A stretch of 64,000 bases of DNA. Source: Asterias rubens (taxonomy: Eukaryota; Echinodermata; Asteroidea; Forcipulatida; Asteriidae). A program made the position numbers and the translations under genes. Below are positions 41,639 through 54,258 of this stretch, in pieces. The notes under the pieces are model-generated. The model was given only the letters and a program-made list of their open reading frames with translations, did not search any database and had not been told where the DNA came from. The stretch is from positions 31,490,673-31,554,672 of the forward strand of contig NC_047062.1 in NCBI RefSeq assembly GCF_902459465.1, read 5' to 3'. Positions within the stretch are counted from its first letter, which is position 1. Each line of letters opens with the position of its first letter.

Positions 41639-41839
41639 TAGACTTGGACAACAAGTCGTTTATGGTCCTACACGGTGAGATAGTCGGATTGCAGTGGTGC
41701 TCTCCGCGCGAACTGCTGGTTGCGCGACTACTGCGCGCTGCCCGACTTCATGGGGAGTGTGGAAGTCGGCAACCAGCAGTTCAGTGACAACTCGACTATC
41801 CCACCGCGTGGGACTATTAACGACTTGTCCACAAGTCTA
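41639..41839. mobile_element. 201-bp fold-back MITE with 9-bp target-site duplication
   Basis: Ends TAGACTTGGACAACAAGTCG and its approximate complement CGACTTGTCCACAAGTCTA. It is flanked by CGTTGCCAC at 41630-41638 and again at 41840-41848. A 9-bp duplication is typical of Mutator-like elements. A related, less complete sequence lies at about 40672-40915 (GGTGAGATAGTCG ... TTGTCCACGAGTCTAGTA). Confidence 0.8.
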
Positions 41840-42049
41840 CGTTGCCACCTACTCCTGTGGCTGAAATGGGGTTACCTCCTTCTCAGAAGATGTAGGCACG
41901 GTATCGTCCCCTGTAGGAGCCTGGCTGGTAGAGCAGAATACACCTCATTCCCCACTGTGTATACGGTTAAGTGCCTTGCTCAAGGACACGCCTTCGAGTC
42001 GATGCCCGTGCCACCACCCCCCCCCCCCCGCATCACACTCTTTGAAATG

Positions 42050-42345
42050 TGAAGTGTAATAACCCCTTGAAATATTGGCTTAAATGTGACAACCCTTTCA
42101 AATATTATTGGCTTAATGTGTAACCCTCTGAATATCGGCTTCAATGTAATAACCCTTTGAAATATTGGCTTCAATGTAATAACCCCTTGAAATATTGGCT
42201 TAAATGTGACAACCCTTTCAAATATTGGCTTAATGTATAACCCTATGAATATCAGCTTCAATGTAACAACTCTTTGAGATATTGGGCTGACATGAGTGTG
42301 ATAACCCTTTGAAATATTGGCTTAAAATGTGATAATTTCACTGTT
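42050..42345. repeat. ~30-bp minisatellite (AACCCTTTGAAATATTGGCT)
   Basis: About nine units of 28-33 bp, each with AACCC.TTGAAATATTGGCTT, followed by AAATGTGAC, CAATGTAAT or TAATGTGT. It lies just downstream of a C homopolymer (about 42012-42028). An open frame on the minus strand is an artefact of the unit length. Confidence 0.85.
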
Positions 42346-43376
42346 TTAAACCTGTTCCATGTAACACAGACAACGTTTAACAAATTTTATTTCGCCCAAA
42401 ATTGCAGAAGTTCCCCTCGAAACAAAATGGTGCACTCTTTGTGGCCCCATAAAAACTGTTGCCCTAGTTCTGCGGCTGACAGATTAATGTGCGTTTTTCT
42501 GGAAAAATTTAAATTCTGAGAACCTGTCACGGACTTCTTTATTATAACCAGGATATGTATTTTTGTGTTCGTACCCTGTTCTGGAAATAGCTTTAGGGAA
42601 GCAAAAAATTATTTTGTGAAGGCCTAAAATAGAAAGAGAGGTGACCAGGTATTTCGTTTTCACACAATGACGGGCCAGTTCCGGAAGCTTTCATTTTACT
42701 TGCACTTTTCAACCAGCTGTTTCCTCACGGATCGGAACGAAAAGTACTCGATTTTGTCTTCAAAATAAAATCTTCAATACCTTGTTGTTTGGAATTCCTA
42801 CTAAAATAAAATACTTCCGTCTATGCTGCTTTTAAACTGTAGATCAGATTGTTTGATCAGATTTGTGTGACGACAAAAGTCATCTTACAAAATCAGAAAC
42901 GGACCTTGGTTTTTGTAACGTAGCACACCGGGGCTAGCATACGGTTATAATACTGTGCATTATTTTACATGAAGGTTTATAGCTAAGATTTTAAACATGT
43001 ATTGACATAAAATGTATCTTTCTGATGTATTATACTTGAAGTGATCTCCACTAGTTTAATGGTCAAATGAAGTTAAATTATGACAAGAATGAATTAACAT
43101 ATTTTACCAATTTATTATTGACATAATTAAACATGAGAAGTTGAGCACCATTAACAAGTTTCGGATTTGGGGGTTTAAAAGTTATCTCTTTTCTAAATCT
43201 GCATTATATAGGGTGTAGTTTCTAAAAAGGTTTAATCTAGTAGCAAAAGCTCCCCAGTACTTCTACCAAGTAATTTGTATGATCATACATACTTTGGGAT
43301 ACCAAAGATATACTTGCCTTCACTGCAAACTGTTGCAAATTGGCTGTTATATTAGTACTTTTGAAGTTCTACTAAA

Positions 43377-43382
43377 TTTATT
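43377..43382 (-). terminator. Candidate polyadenylation signal AATAAA of the Fos-like gene
   Basis: AATAAA on the minus strand about 170 bases past the stop codon at 43551-43553, within a short AU-rich patch containing ATTTA. Position and hexamer fit a short 3' UTR. A second AATAAA lies further on near 43109, so the true end is uncertain. Confidence 0.35.
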
Positions 43383-43550
43383 TGTTTCTCGAAAACTATC
43401 ATACTGTTTCTTATATTACTAACGGCACATTATTGGAAGGCATTAAACTTTTCGGTGGAACGTTCGCCCATAAAAGAGCCCAAGTGAAAACCAGCCTAAC
43501 ATGGAATGTCGAATTCATATACATGTACAATATTGTTTGACATGGTGTCG

Positions 43551-46500
43551 CTATTCAGTCGCTGAAAAAGACCGCGTGGCTGAACAGAAAGGTTGTTGAC
43601 TAATTAGTTGATTTGCTGTTGTCATTGGTTGATCGTATTGTTGATGGTGTAGCTGATGCTGTGGATACTGTTGTGGACCTTGGGGTCTGTGTACTTGGTG
43701 TAAGTCTGGTTTGTGTTGTGGTGGATGATGCTCCTGTATTGGACGCTGTGGATGCTGCTGCTTCAGAACCTGTTGACGGTGTTGTTGGTGTTGTTGATGT
43801 TGATGTGTTTCATTTAGAAGTAGTGGATGTTGATGCTGCCTCTGATATTTCCGTGGTTGTTGATGATGTTCAAGATGTGGATGTTTACCTTGTAGTCGAT
43901 GTGGAATTTGTTGTTGTTGTTGATTAGATTCCCCAGATTGAACGCCACAGTTCGGTAAATGTTTACACAGAATCTCTTGAAGCTTGAGTTTTTCCTTTTG
44001 TAGCTGAGCGATCTCCTTGGCCAAATCCCCATTTTCATCCTCGAGATCATCAGATTCCTGTAGGCGATATAAATCAATATAACTGCTGTTATTTTATTGC
44101 TAAGAGAGGTTTGTGGTCGCACCATGTAAATATCTCTTTTTAGTAGTGTTAGCTCTGAAAAGAACCGGTGGTTTATAACACCTCAAAGTTTCAATCAGAT
44201 AATGCTCTGAACTCCGTTATTTTATCGTAGTGTTAAGAGTGTTTTTCGAACTGCTTTTTCTTTGATTTTGTAAAAGAAAAAGCTCCGTTTTTCACAGGAA
44301 ACCGTATTGTTGTTATCCAGCGGTGCCCGTTTTCGGCACCTTTGGAAACCAAGGGCATAAAGGGGAACTAAAATGACTCCATATGGGAATACTAAAGACT
44401 TAGGTGCTCCACAAGGAGTTTTGTGTACACAGTTTATGGGATGGGAACTGCTAAGTGCAGGGACAAAGAAAATAATGCTCCTTAAAGCAAGTGGACACTA
44501 TTGGTAATTGCCAAAGTCCAGTCTTCTTACTTGCTGTATCTCAACATATGCATAAAATAACAAACCTGTGAAAATTCGAGCTCGATTGGTCGTCGGAGTT
44601 GCGCGATAACTATGAAAGAAAAATTCACCCTTGTCACACGAAGTTGTGTGCTTTCAGATGCTTGATTTCGAGACCTCAAATTCTAAACTTGACGTCTCGA
44701 AATCAAATTCGTGGAAAATTACTTCTTTCTCGAAAACTTCTCCACTTCAGAGGGAGCTGTTTCTCAAACTGTTTTATACTACCAACCTCTCCCTATTACT
44801 CGTTACCAAGGAAGGTGTTATGCTAATCATTATTTTGAGTAATTACCAATAGTGTCCACTGCCTTTAAGGATCCATTTTTGAGAATGTGTGTAATTATTT
44901 GTTTGACATAGAAATTGCCCATACACAGGAAAGTTGTGTGGTTTGCACACTCGAGGGATGCTTCTTGAACATTCATAGTGTACTCTTTGACTATGACTTC
45001 CATACAGTCACTAAATAATCGACTATTTTAACACACAATGCCTATTGTACTTTGTGCCCAATAAGCCTGCCCCTTCCATCAAGGGAAGAAATGGGGATTT
45101 TTTAGGTCCGGTTCTATAGGGGTAAATGCATCCGGGACACATTGGGTCATCTCTTGGCTCTAATGCAATGAAGAAAAAAAGCCGCAACCGTGAAACCATG
45201 TTTAGACTACAAACATTTGTTTGCGCAATCCGTATGGCAAATAACAATATAAATATAGGGATACAACATTCTTGAAAGAGTTTTTTTTTTTTCTATTTTT
45301 TTTTTGTTGCCAAACCGGTTCCAATCCTTTGTGTATTTTATCATTATATGATTCATGTTACTATACTGAAGTTTTATTGGCCCCTCCCTTTACAGGCAGT
45401 GGACACTATTGGTAACTACTCAAAGTAATTATTGGCATAAAACCTTTCTTGGTGACGAGTAATGGGGAGAGTTTGGTGGTATTGTGAGAAACGGCTCCCT
45501 CTGAAGTGCCATAGTTTTCGAGAAAGAAGTAACTTTCCACGAATTTGATTTCGAGACCTCAGGTTTAGAACTTGAGGTCTCGAAATCAGCCATCTAAACG
45601 CACACAACTTCGTGTGACGAGGGTGTTTTCTTCTTTCATTATTATCTCGCAACTTTGATGACCGATTGAGCTCATATTTTCTCAGGTTAGTTATTTTATG
45701 CATATGTTGAGATACACCAACTGTGAAGGCTAGTCTTTGACAATATACCAATAGTGTCCACTGCCTTTAAACATAGGTTTTAGTAATCATATTATTATAG
45801 AATGCGTTCCTGTATTAGAGTCTTGGTACGTTTTATATTGCATTTTAATCCAAGCATACTGTGGTTGCAACTAAATAAATTAACAAACAAATAAATATAC
45901 AAATAAAATCACCGGTGAGGGGCTACACTTTTACAGATTCGGGCTGTCGGCCCGAAATGTCACCAGTGTGCACCTTCTCATTAAAACAAAACTAACATTT
46001 TAAAACAAACACAAAACACGAAAGATTTTCTTGAAAATCTGAGCAACGTTGTGAAAGTTTATCAAGTTAGTTTTGTTGTTTCTAATTCTTGAAAACGATG
46101 AGAGAGGACAGAACGTTCTCTTCCAAAAAAAATTCAAGTTTGTTCTTTAATTCCCCGTAGAGGGAAGCAAGCAGTATAACTTCCTTGTTAATAGGATACA
46201 ATGCTTTTGTTTGTTGTGATATACCAGGAAACCGGAAGAAAACATTCGATTTGGTTTTAGGATTAGGAAATTAATTTTCGGCTATAACAGTCCTCTCGTT
46301 TTAATTATAGCAGAAATTGGCTGCTTCACTTTACTCGAAATCATTAGAATTGTGATCGAAATTGAAGCTGAAAATGCAAATAAATTTATTTAAATTCCTG
46401 TATATTATCAGTGAAAATGAGTTTGATTCCCTGTAAACTTCAGGAGAAATCGTATAGCACTTATTGTTGGAACTAATTAAATAATAATAATTGTCATTAT

Positions 46501-49500
46501 TCCCATATCACATTGACACGCTTTGTGTTATCTATCGAAGTCACGCTGCCTCTCTTGGACAAAACTGGATCATTTAAAATATTATTATTTTGTAGCCCTC
46601 TGTATTAATTCTTCATTCAAAGTGTAAAGATGATCGGTTTTCCAAATAGTTATTCCACTCTAAACTTCTCCAACATTTATTTTTACCTTTACCTTCACAC
46701 TTTTTCTAAAAATAAGCCGACAGTGCATCAAAACCAAAACTATCAAATTTAGAATTGCATGGAGGTGTTTTAAGAAACAGATCTCTCTGAAACGGACGCT
46801 CCAGATTTCGAGGAAAACGAACCACACGCCTTGTTGTACAGTATCCTACGATCCAAACACTTGTCTCGAATGTGGAATATGGAAATACTTCTGGACGATG
46901 ACCAGATCGTAAGTTAAAGAGTTCAGTAAAACAAACTGCACAAAAAAATCGTCGTTATAATCAATGGAACCTTTAGTTGTTGAGACAGAAGTGAGTATGT
47001 GTATGATACGTTCGGTAATCACTCTTAAAATTCATGGAAATAAAAACTTTTGGTTTGAAGCCTACATCAGATTGCGATGGTATAAAGCATTATTATAGAA
47101 AATATTTCAGTTCGAAGTAATGCGGTTCTTGAAATAGATACCAGTTTTTATGCCACAATATTTTAATCTGAAAAGCGTTAATGTCAGCAACGCTTGTCAG
47201 ATTGTGTCGCTCCGGTTTTTTGTTGTTACGATATCTCAAAACCGCCAACACCTTTTGAAATGAAATGTTCACAGGTTATTTTCGTTGCATGTATATCTAG
47301 ATTTATAGAGGATTTAAAACAATCGAACGGTTCCAAAAACCAAGGTATAAAGACAGGCAACGAAAGCGTTTGCCCCGTGCTCCCTGGTCATTGCCTTGGT
47401 GTCCTTAAAATGCTCCAGTAGAAATGTGCCCACCAACAAGGAGAAATTGCATTGGTGCCATTGCCCTTTCAAAAACGAAACGTGCAGGCCTGATACTTCA
47501 CAGAAGTAACGAAGGCGAATGCCTAAACATGCCACCGGTTGCATTGCCTTGGTGCCCTTGAAATGTTCCAGTAGACATTTACAAACTCCTCATAACGCTA
47601 AGGATGCCTTTTACGACAGAGAAAATGCCTTGCCTTTTCAAAACAAGCATACAGGACAACGCCTTTAACTTTGTTGATTTTTAAGAATAACACGTACCTG
47701 TACGAGTGTAGCGGCTCGTTGTCGACGCCTGTCCCTGCATCGAGCTGCTGCCACACGGTTCCGTTCTCGCTTCTGTTTGATCCTCATCTCGTCCTCGGCC
47801 GATAACTTTACTTACAAAATTAACACAAATGCACAGAAATTGTTATTGTTTATGTTTGTGAGACAATAAACTTTATTAAAGAAGGCTTAACTTCTAGATG
47901 ATGAGATTTCCAACATATGCATAAACTAAAAACGTTGAAAATTTGGGCTCAATATTGGTCATCGAAGTTGCAAGAAAATAACGAAAGACAAAACACCCCT
48001 GTTAACCAAAATGTCACGCTTTCAGATGCCTACAAAAGGCTTCAAATAATGAAATTACCTCTTTCTCAGAACTATGTTATTTCAGAGGGAACCGTTTACA
48101 ATGTTTTGTACTATCAACAGCCCTAGTTGCTAGTTCCCTAAGTAAGTTTGTTATGCTCATAATTGGACACCATTTATATTAAGTACCTACCAAACGTGCC
48201 CAGTGCCTCTATTAAAATTTTGTATCAATCTTAATTGCTTAGCCTGACGTAACAATATAAACCGATAGGCGATACTGATAACTCATATTACGATGAATCT
48301 TAGTGCTTTGTGAAATCTAACACCGGTGTAAACAAGGAATCGATCTCACAGTTAACCATTTGTGACGTTATATCATCGTTTAGATTCGGTTATTGTGTTC
48401 TTTGGCATTTTTCCGCAAAGCGGATTTCACAAATTTAAACACCGTTAGATACCGGTACCTGCTCTCCAGTGGCAAGGGTTAAAATAATGACAAATAAACC
48501 ACAGATATTGCTTTCTCCTTTCTCTTCCTATTTATAGGTCCGATCTATACGGATAATATTTCGATAGCCATTTTGTTTGCACTTTGAGCGACCTTTCGAT
48601 GTGAAATCTAATGAATAATTCGATGTCACAATCAAAGAAACACAATATACCGCGTTGTTTTAAAAATTAGAACAAGTTGCGATGACAAGACTTGCACCTT
48701 TCACTGTTTTGAATGTAAAGTACGGGAACTCTTACAAAACTTTACAAGAATGGTTGGCATTGGAAACTAGGCCGTGACACTTGTGTCCTTAAGCAAGGCA
48801 CTTAACCATTGCTTCGTCCTTTTGGATGGAACGTGCAGCCGTTGGTCCCATGTGTTGTGTAACGCATGTTAAAGAACCAAGTGCACTTATCGAAAAGAGA
48901 AGGGGTTCGCCCCGGTGTTCCTGGCTGTGGCTCCCTAATGCGCCGTAGCACCTTGTAAACCCTTATAAGGTGCTAACTAATTGGGCCCCCAGAATTCATC
49001 ACTGCAATAACCTATCTTTCTGAAAGTTTGTATATACTCAGCGCCTTGAGTACCTTGTTTGGTAGATACGTGCGCTATATAAGACTTCGATATTATGATA
49101 ATAAATTATTAGGCGCCAAGTCAGCATACTATGCTCACCATGATGTACAAAATTCTCAAGTAGAATATTATCTGATTCCTATAAACAACCGTTCAACAAG
49201 AGGACACAAGCAAGTAATAGGCCTACAAGCCCCCCCCCCCCCTAGAGAAAGAGACGTAATTTTTCGCTCGAAATTTTGAATCTGAAAAAGGTTTCAGGCA
49301 TGAAGCCATTCTTATGCATCTGAAAGCACACAAATCTGTACCACAATTATGTTTTTTTCCTGTCATTATATTCCTGCAACTTCGATGACCAATTGAGCCC
49401 AAATTTATACAGTGTTTGTTTAGTTATTTCCTTACAATTCAATGACCAATAATCGAGCAAAAATGTCCACCTGCCGTTAAAGGTTTAATGCAGGATAGAG

Positions 49501-50138
49501 CTGAAAAAGAAAATATAGACTGTGCTCAAGTGATGTGTGATTAACCACCATGATACATGAACTAACAAACCTGTGAACATTTTGGGTCAACCGTTGTGCG
49601 AGACAGGAGAGTGAAAAACCGTTTTACTTTTACCTCAATTTGAAGTCAGCTGTTTCGTGTTTTTAAAAGGTTTTTAGATTCAGTTTATTTGATTCAGATA
49701 GATTCTTTTTCAGAGGGAATTATTTCATAGAAAATAATGTTCACATTTGCTTTCAGACACTGATGTTTTGTATCATTTCCACCGTTATGCTAATAAGAAT
49801 TATTTTGTAGTTATTAAGATTTTCTCTGGCATATACATTTCAAAGCACCAATCGTCCTCAGGATTTCAAGAAAAAAAAATATATACCGTGTAATTCTCGT
49901 AGTCCGTGTTCTCCTCGTTGCTCCTGATCTCTCCTCGGTCGTCCATGCCGTCTCTTGGCGTATCTCCCCCCGGTGTCGATCCCCTCTCGGACTCGCTCTC
50001 TCGTTCTTGGTCGTTTCTCGATGACACGTTGACCGTGAATTCTCTCTTCTGGCCATGGGGTCCCTCAGCCATATTAAACCCACTGCCTGGTGATCGGCCG
50101 CGCTGCTCGTGCATATTGTCGTACAGTATTGAAACCAT
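43551..50138 (-). CDS. FOS: Fos-like bZIP transcription factor, three exons, complete
   Basis: AP-1 transcription factor that would dimerise with Jun and bind TGA(C/G)TCA. Exons in translation order: 50138-49887 (84 codons), 47805-47698 (36 codons), 44057-43551 (168 codons and stop); all junctions are phase 0, for 288 residues. The basic region is at about 92-117 with NRVAAARCR. The zipper heptads are L118, L125, L132, L139, L146 and H153. The stretch LEDE...EIAQL.KEK.KL and the terminal HLPNC are closer to Fos than to ATF3 or JDP2. The 108-bp middle exon ending inside the zipper is the exon plan shared by Fos and ATF3. The N-terminal region, rich in Arg, Glu and Ser, has no recognised domain. 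The tail is Gln/His/Pro-rich. The start is the first in-frame ATG after a stop; a short upstream 5' UTR intron cannot be excluded. Confidence 0.87.
43605..43925 (-). repeat. CAA/CAC/CAT-type trinucleotide stretch coding the Gln/His-rich tail of Fos
   Basis: The last Fos exon from about residue 165 on is built from Gln, His and Pro codons with runs such as QQQQQ and HQHQQHQQH. The opposite strand reads as GTT/GAT/GTG repeats and gives an open frame rich in Val and Asp, which is a shadow. Such stretches often vary in length between alleles. Confidence 0.75.
44482..44868. mobile_element. Fold-back MITE, family A, in Fos intron 2
   Basis: TTAAAGCAAGTGGACACTATTGG to CCACTGCCTTTAA with the central hairpin; opposite internal orientation to the copy at 45389-45770. 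Confidence 0.8.
45389..45770. mobile_element. Fold-back MITE, family A, in Fos intron 2
   Basis: Left end TTTACAGGCAGTGGACACTATTGG with a mutated TTAA, right end CCACTGCCTTTAA. The inner hairpin is intact. Confidence 0.78.
47698..47805 (-). CDS. FOS: 108-bp basic-region exon of the Fos-like gene
   Basis: Encodes LSAEDEMRIK followed by QKRERNRVAAARCRDRRRQR and ATLVQ. It holds the DNA-contacting Asn, Ala-Ala, Cys and Arg of the NxxAAxxCR signature. The upstream acceptor is TAAAG and the downstream donor CAG|GTACGTG. The 36-codon size and phase equal those of the other bZIP exon at 62470-62577, which supports descent by duplication. Confidence 0.9.
47890..48215. mobile_element. Old family A fold-back copy in Fos intron 1
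   Basis: Keeps CAACATATGCATAAA, TTGGGCTCAATATTGGTCATCG and TTATTTCAGAGGGAACCG in family A order, but the ends are eroded. Confidence 0.5.
48770..49112 (+). mobile_element. tRNA-Leu SINE variant, 5'-truncated, in Fos intron 1
   Basis: Starts at GCCGTGACACTTGTGTCC and follows the body to GGGTTCGCCCCGGTGTTCC, then the TACTCAGCGCCTTGAGTACC 3' end shared with 15783-16105. Confidence 0.7.
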
Positions 50139-52520
50139 ACTCCACTTGCAGTAATAGTGAAGAACTGCTAGCCGCTTTCAAAAGTTCCGGGTGACTACAA
50201 AATTTGCTCTAATAAAGGAATTCACCGGGAAATAACGAGGGAAACAAATACACTCGTTAGCATGCGTCATGGTGTAAGAAATAAATCAATTTCATCCCCA
50301 CTCTTAAAAAAACCCTTTAAAAAAACCAGCTTAGAATACTTAGGCAGGGTTACAGTCGTACCAGAAGGTGCCGCACGGAACTCATTCGAGCTATAAACTC
50401 CTTTACAAAGATTTCGCAGAAGCTTGTGGGGGTAAAATCATCACCCCACTGAATAACCTGTTTCACAAACAATTGATCTTTTGCAATCCAAACTGGTACA
50501 GGATCACCGAAAACTCACCTTTAAACGGATAAGTCCAAACACTCAACGGACCAAGGAGCTTTTATTCCTCAAGAGAATAGATTGCGATGAGTTCTTTTTT
50601 ATTTTCTTCGCAACTACGCGCAAAAAGCACCGTAAAACTTGTCATGAATGGGGTTGCCGATGACACTCCCCAACTAGATACACTAGCCCTGGATGTTTGA
50701 ATCTCTTTTATGAGCAAATATAATATAGGATGCCACTTTATAGGACGGCACCGAATTTAGATGAAGGAAGCTCGGGAACATTTTGAGAAGGTTGTGTTAC
50801 ATGCTATAGAGGAAGCACTCAAAAGTATAAGACTTCCCTGTCCTTTTAACTGGAAATTAGGAAACATTCGTAGAGATGGGGGTTAATTGGAAATTACTTA
50901 TTTTGTTGGAATGAACTTTCCAACCTGAACTTCTAAGTGAGTGTATTGGAATGAACTTTCAAAGCAAGCTGAGCTTCAATAGAGTGACATCGACCATGAC
51001 AAAGTACACTCAGTGGACAGGGTAAATCTCAACACACCCACATAATCGTAAAACGTTTTTTCAAACTAGCCAATCCCTTCTTCAGATATGCACAGCGGTG
51101 TGACCCCCCCACCTCCTTCATTTGACTTTCTGGATCCGCTCCACTACATTCACTCACTATTCAAACCTATACGATTTGGTCCAATTTAGAAATTGCAAAG
51201 TAAACATTCACAACACAGACCTAGGCTTATTTCCAATATCCAATAACGAAGTAGCAAATAGAGAATGCCTGTAGAAACCTATTCGATTGTCATATCGAAA
51301 TTAGAAAGTAGAAACAAGCCTGTGTGAATAATTATTGTCCAAAATAAAACTAACTTTTCTGTCACCCAACCGATATAACATGTTTCTCAAACACCATGGA
51401 GTTTGAAGTGTGAACGAATGGATGCAATAACATCCAAAATCAATCAAATTAAAGATGCAGTTTCTATGCCTCAATGAAACATGCTCTTTAAAAACACGAA
51501 TATAGATACTATACTAATTTCAACATAACAATACATGTATTGTAGTCTAAAGGTAATATCAAAGTCAAGCCGCTGTGACTATTCAGTCAGGCTTGCAACC
51601 GTCATTACTGTTGCTTCGTCATTTCCGTATCACGGGATAAACTTTGGTCAAGGTGTGATTCTGAGTGGACAAACATTTTGCAATTATTTGTCCCTTGACG
51701 TTTCAGTGTGAAATAATATGAGCAAGAACGTAGGTGTAAAGTTTTAATCTATAGGCCCGTGTCTGTTTTTGGCTATTGTGGTCCCGTTTAATTGCTTTAT
51801 TTCTTTGCAATGCATTTTGTTTTTGCGATTTCATTATAGAGCTGTTATGCAGAAAATATTCGTCTGCTTAGCAGAAACGAGCAGGAAACCAGGCACAAAT
51901 CATACATGTGACATGGTAGCTTGACTGGTTATTCTGTTAAGCATAATTTTGTGCTTAGCAGCTTGTTGTGCTTAAGCAGCTCAATGGAATTGTGACTTGG
52001 GAACCATGTCATCGTTATGTGTACCATTCACCGGTGGTACCATTAATAGTGAAAACAGTATTATGTTGGTACAGCAAAAAATATAAAACGACTATGCATC
52101 GTGTTATCATATCCCCAAGTTGCTTTACAGATTTCTGCTTATCTAAGCAGGAGACCATTTATAAATGGTATACATGTAAACTGGTATTTTGGATGGTAAC
52201 CTTATTCTGGTAAGCGTAATGTTGTTGTACTTAGCTAGCTTGTATGCCTGCATGAGTTAAGCAGCTCTCTTTGAAATTGGGCATGGGCTCATTTCGAATC
52301 CAACTAAAGCATCGAGAATAATTGGCAGAGCATACCTTGAATCAAGATAAGGTACAGCGTTGATATTGTTCACACATAACAACAATACCACATCCACTGC
52401 TATTCATACCTTCATTGAATCAATATAAGGTACGATATTCGTAATTATCTACTGGCAAGTATACCACGTCTCGATTCGGCACATGCACAAAACTGCGGCT
52501 GTTGATAGGATGTCAAAGTA
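50139..52520. other. Spacer upstream of the Fos-like gene
   Basis: Candidate Fos promoter region. The only named motif noted is TGACGCA (CRE/AP-1-like) on the minus strand at 50263-50269, about 125 bases before the ATG. No clear TATA box or SRE (CC(A/T)6GG) was found by eye. From about 51830 there are fold-back fragments. Confidence 0.4.
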
Positions 52521-52902
52521 TTACAGGAACACGTTGCCTTGGATCGGACGAGTTGGTATATAAAAAGCGTTTGAAACCGTTTGTTATGAAATGTATATGG
52601 TAAGAAAGATGTTTTAAAAGTAGAATATAATGATCCACACAAGTATCACTCAAAACTGCACGGTTTTCATTTTACGTCGCGAACTATCACGGTCGGCCAT
52701 TTATGGGAGTCAAAATTTTGACTCCCATAAATGGCCGACCGTGTTATGACGAGGTAAAAAGAAAACCACGCAATTTCGAGGCACATTTGTGTAGATTATT
52801 GTATTCTACTTTTACATCATCTTTCTAACCATATGCATTTTATAACAAACGGTCACAAAACGCTTTTCAAAGACCAACTCGACCGATCCGCTGTTCCTTT
52901 AA
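52521..52902. mobile_element. Fold-back MITE, family B (TTAAAGGAACACGTTGCC ends)
   Basis: About 380 bp with long terminal inverted repeats: 5' CAGGAACACGTTGCCTTGGA, 3' complement ending GCTGTTCCTTTAA. The two halves are nearly complementary throughout. The 5' TTAA has mutated to TTAC; the 3' TTAA is intact. The right half (52716-52902) is present again at 54641-54827 because of the tandem duplication. No transposase is encoded. Confidence 0.8.
52688..52743. repeat. Perfect 56-bp palindrome without spacer
   Basis: Two 28-base arms meet between 52715 and 52716 with no spacer (AAAA|TTTT at the centre). It is the middle of the fold-back element at 52521-52902. The related element at 14288-14673 has an imperfect, spaced centre. 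Such a structure can extrude a cruciform and is prone to replication slippage. Confidence 0.93.
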
Positions 52903-53479
52903 TCGCACTGTAACATGTCAACATACAATTTTATTTCAAACGTCAACTATTTCTCATAATTTCTAGGATATTACCGATAACTCTCTTTGACTAAAATATT
53001 AAAATTAATGAACTTACAAATATTTGTAAACTGTCAAGCTGATGGGTAGATGAAAAATGACACAAATCCACTAAACAGTGATCGACTTCACATCGTAGAC
53101 CGGTTACGCACTCTGTGTTGTCAGGTAGCACTGGCGGCCAATACGTACAGATAAGGGAATTCACGCAGATCTGTTTTGACTGAGTGGGTTCCGAGAACTG
53201 TTCAAATGGGAACTACGTGCCTGAGTTCGAGGGGCTATCATAAAGATGCTGTTGAAACACGAACAAAGTGGATCAATTTAGTTATCAAGTTGTTATATCT
53301 GATATTGTTCTAGATGTGTCAATTTCAAATGGCAGAAGGAGAATAATCATGAGTTAAAAACTGTTTGCCTATTTTCTTTTGGTCATTTTGTATAAGTGAT
53401 TGTTGACGAGAAATCCAATCCCATCATCTTACTATACGCTCTATAGCCACTAATTAAATGGTGACTATTTTGAGGTGCT

Positions 53480-53700
53480 ACACAAGAAAAGAAAACAAAC
53501 ACAACAAATAAACAAATAAACAAACAAACAAACAAACAAACAAACAAACAAACATATGCACTGACAAACAACCAACAAATAAAAAACAACACAAGCAAAA
53601 AACAAACAAACAAACAAACAATAAAACAAACAAACAAATAAACAAACAAACAAACACCTCAATACCCCAAACAAACAAACAAACAAACAACCAAACAAAA
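53480..53700. repeat. (CAAA)n-rich array, copy 1
   Basis: Runs of ACAA and AAAC tetranucleotides broken by short spacers. It recurs unchanged at 55405-55625 in the second tandem copy. The minus strand gives Cys/Leu/Phe/Val peptides that are not genes. Confidence 0.9.
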
Positions 53701-54077
53701 CAAGAGTGTACACTAAATTCATGGTGAGAATAAAACATGTCAAAACTGGAAGTTAATCATAACAAAACCAAATCACATGACCTAAACTACAAATCTAGAC
53801 CAATTCTCAAAGCAAAATATCAGTTTTAACAACGTTCATTTTAGCTAAATACCCATATTATTACTTGCATTTTTGCAAATGATGAGGGCTGAGTTTTACT
53901 TCCTTTAGTGTTGAACAGAACACTGCTCTTACTTTATTTATTTATGTATTTGTTGTTTGTACGACGTTTGAGTCATTGTCATTTTTTCACAACCATCTAT
54001 TTGCCCCTGAACCTTGTCGAGTCACTTCAGTTATTTATCATCAAATTAACTTCATATCTAAATTAAACTGCCAATAT

Positions 54078-54258
54078 AAAGGCCTGTATGCTTCGTGTTT
54101 TTTTTTAAATGGAAGGGGCACCAAGGCATTTTCTCATTGGTTAAGGGCACCCTATGAAGAAATTGTAAATTTCTACTGGAGCATTTCAAGGGCACCAAGG
54201 CAATGACCAGGGGGCATGGAGGCAATCGCTTTCGTTTACTCCGTGAAGTACAGGCCTG
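54078..54258. repeat. Dispersed repeat J, inverted copy carrying the minisatellite monomer
   Basis: Contains CCAAGGCAATGACCAGGGGG followed by CATGGAGGCAATCGC, i.e. one unit of the 21-bp array at 17331-18131. It is duplicated at 56003-56183 with the 1925-bp tandem copy. Confidence 0.72.

Larger units (their letters stand above)
44058..47697 (-). other. Fos intron 2
   Basis: 3.6 kb between the basic-region exon and the zipper exon. It holds two family A MITEs, a dispersed repeat J pair at 47371-47655 and AT-rich single-copy DNA. No additional exon with a bZIP or transactivation motif was seen. Confidence 0.7.

Noticed and set aside
41980..42261. 93-codon minus-strand frame with repeated LKPIF motifs
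   Set aside because: Product of the ~30-bp minisatellite at 42050-42345; the repeated motif mirrors the DNA unit.
43613..43927. 104-codon Val/Asp-rich frame on the plus strand
   Set aside because: Exact antisense of the Gln/His-rich Fos tail exon, whose reading is supported by splice sites and the leucine zipper.
53383..53743. Cys/Leu/Phe/Val-rich peptides resembling membrane proteins (also at 55308-55668)
   Set aside because: They come from the (CAAA)n array read on the minus strand in three frames. Composition is set by the tetranucleotide repeat.
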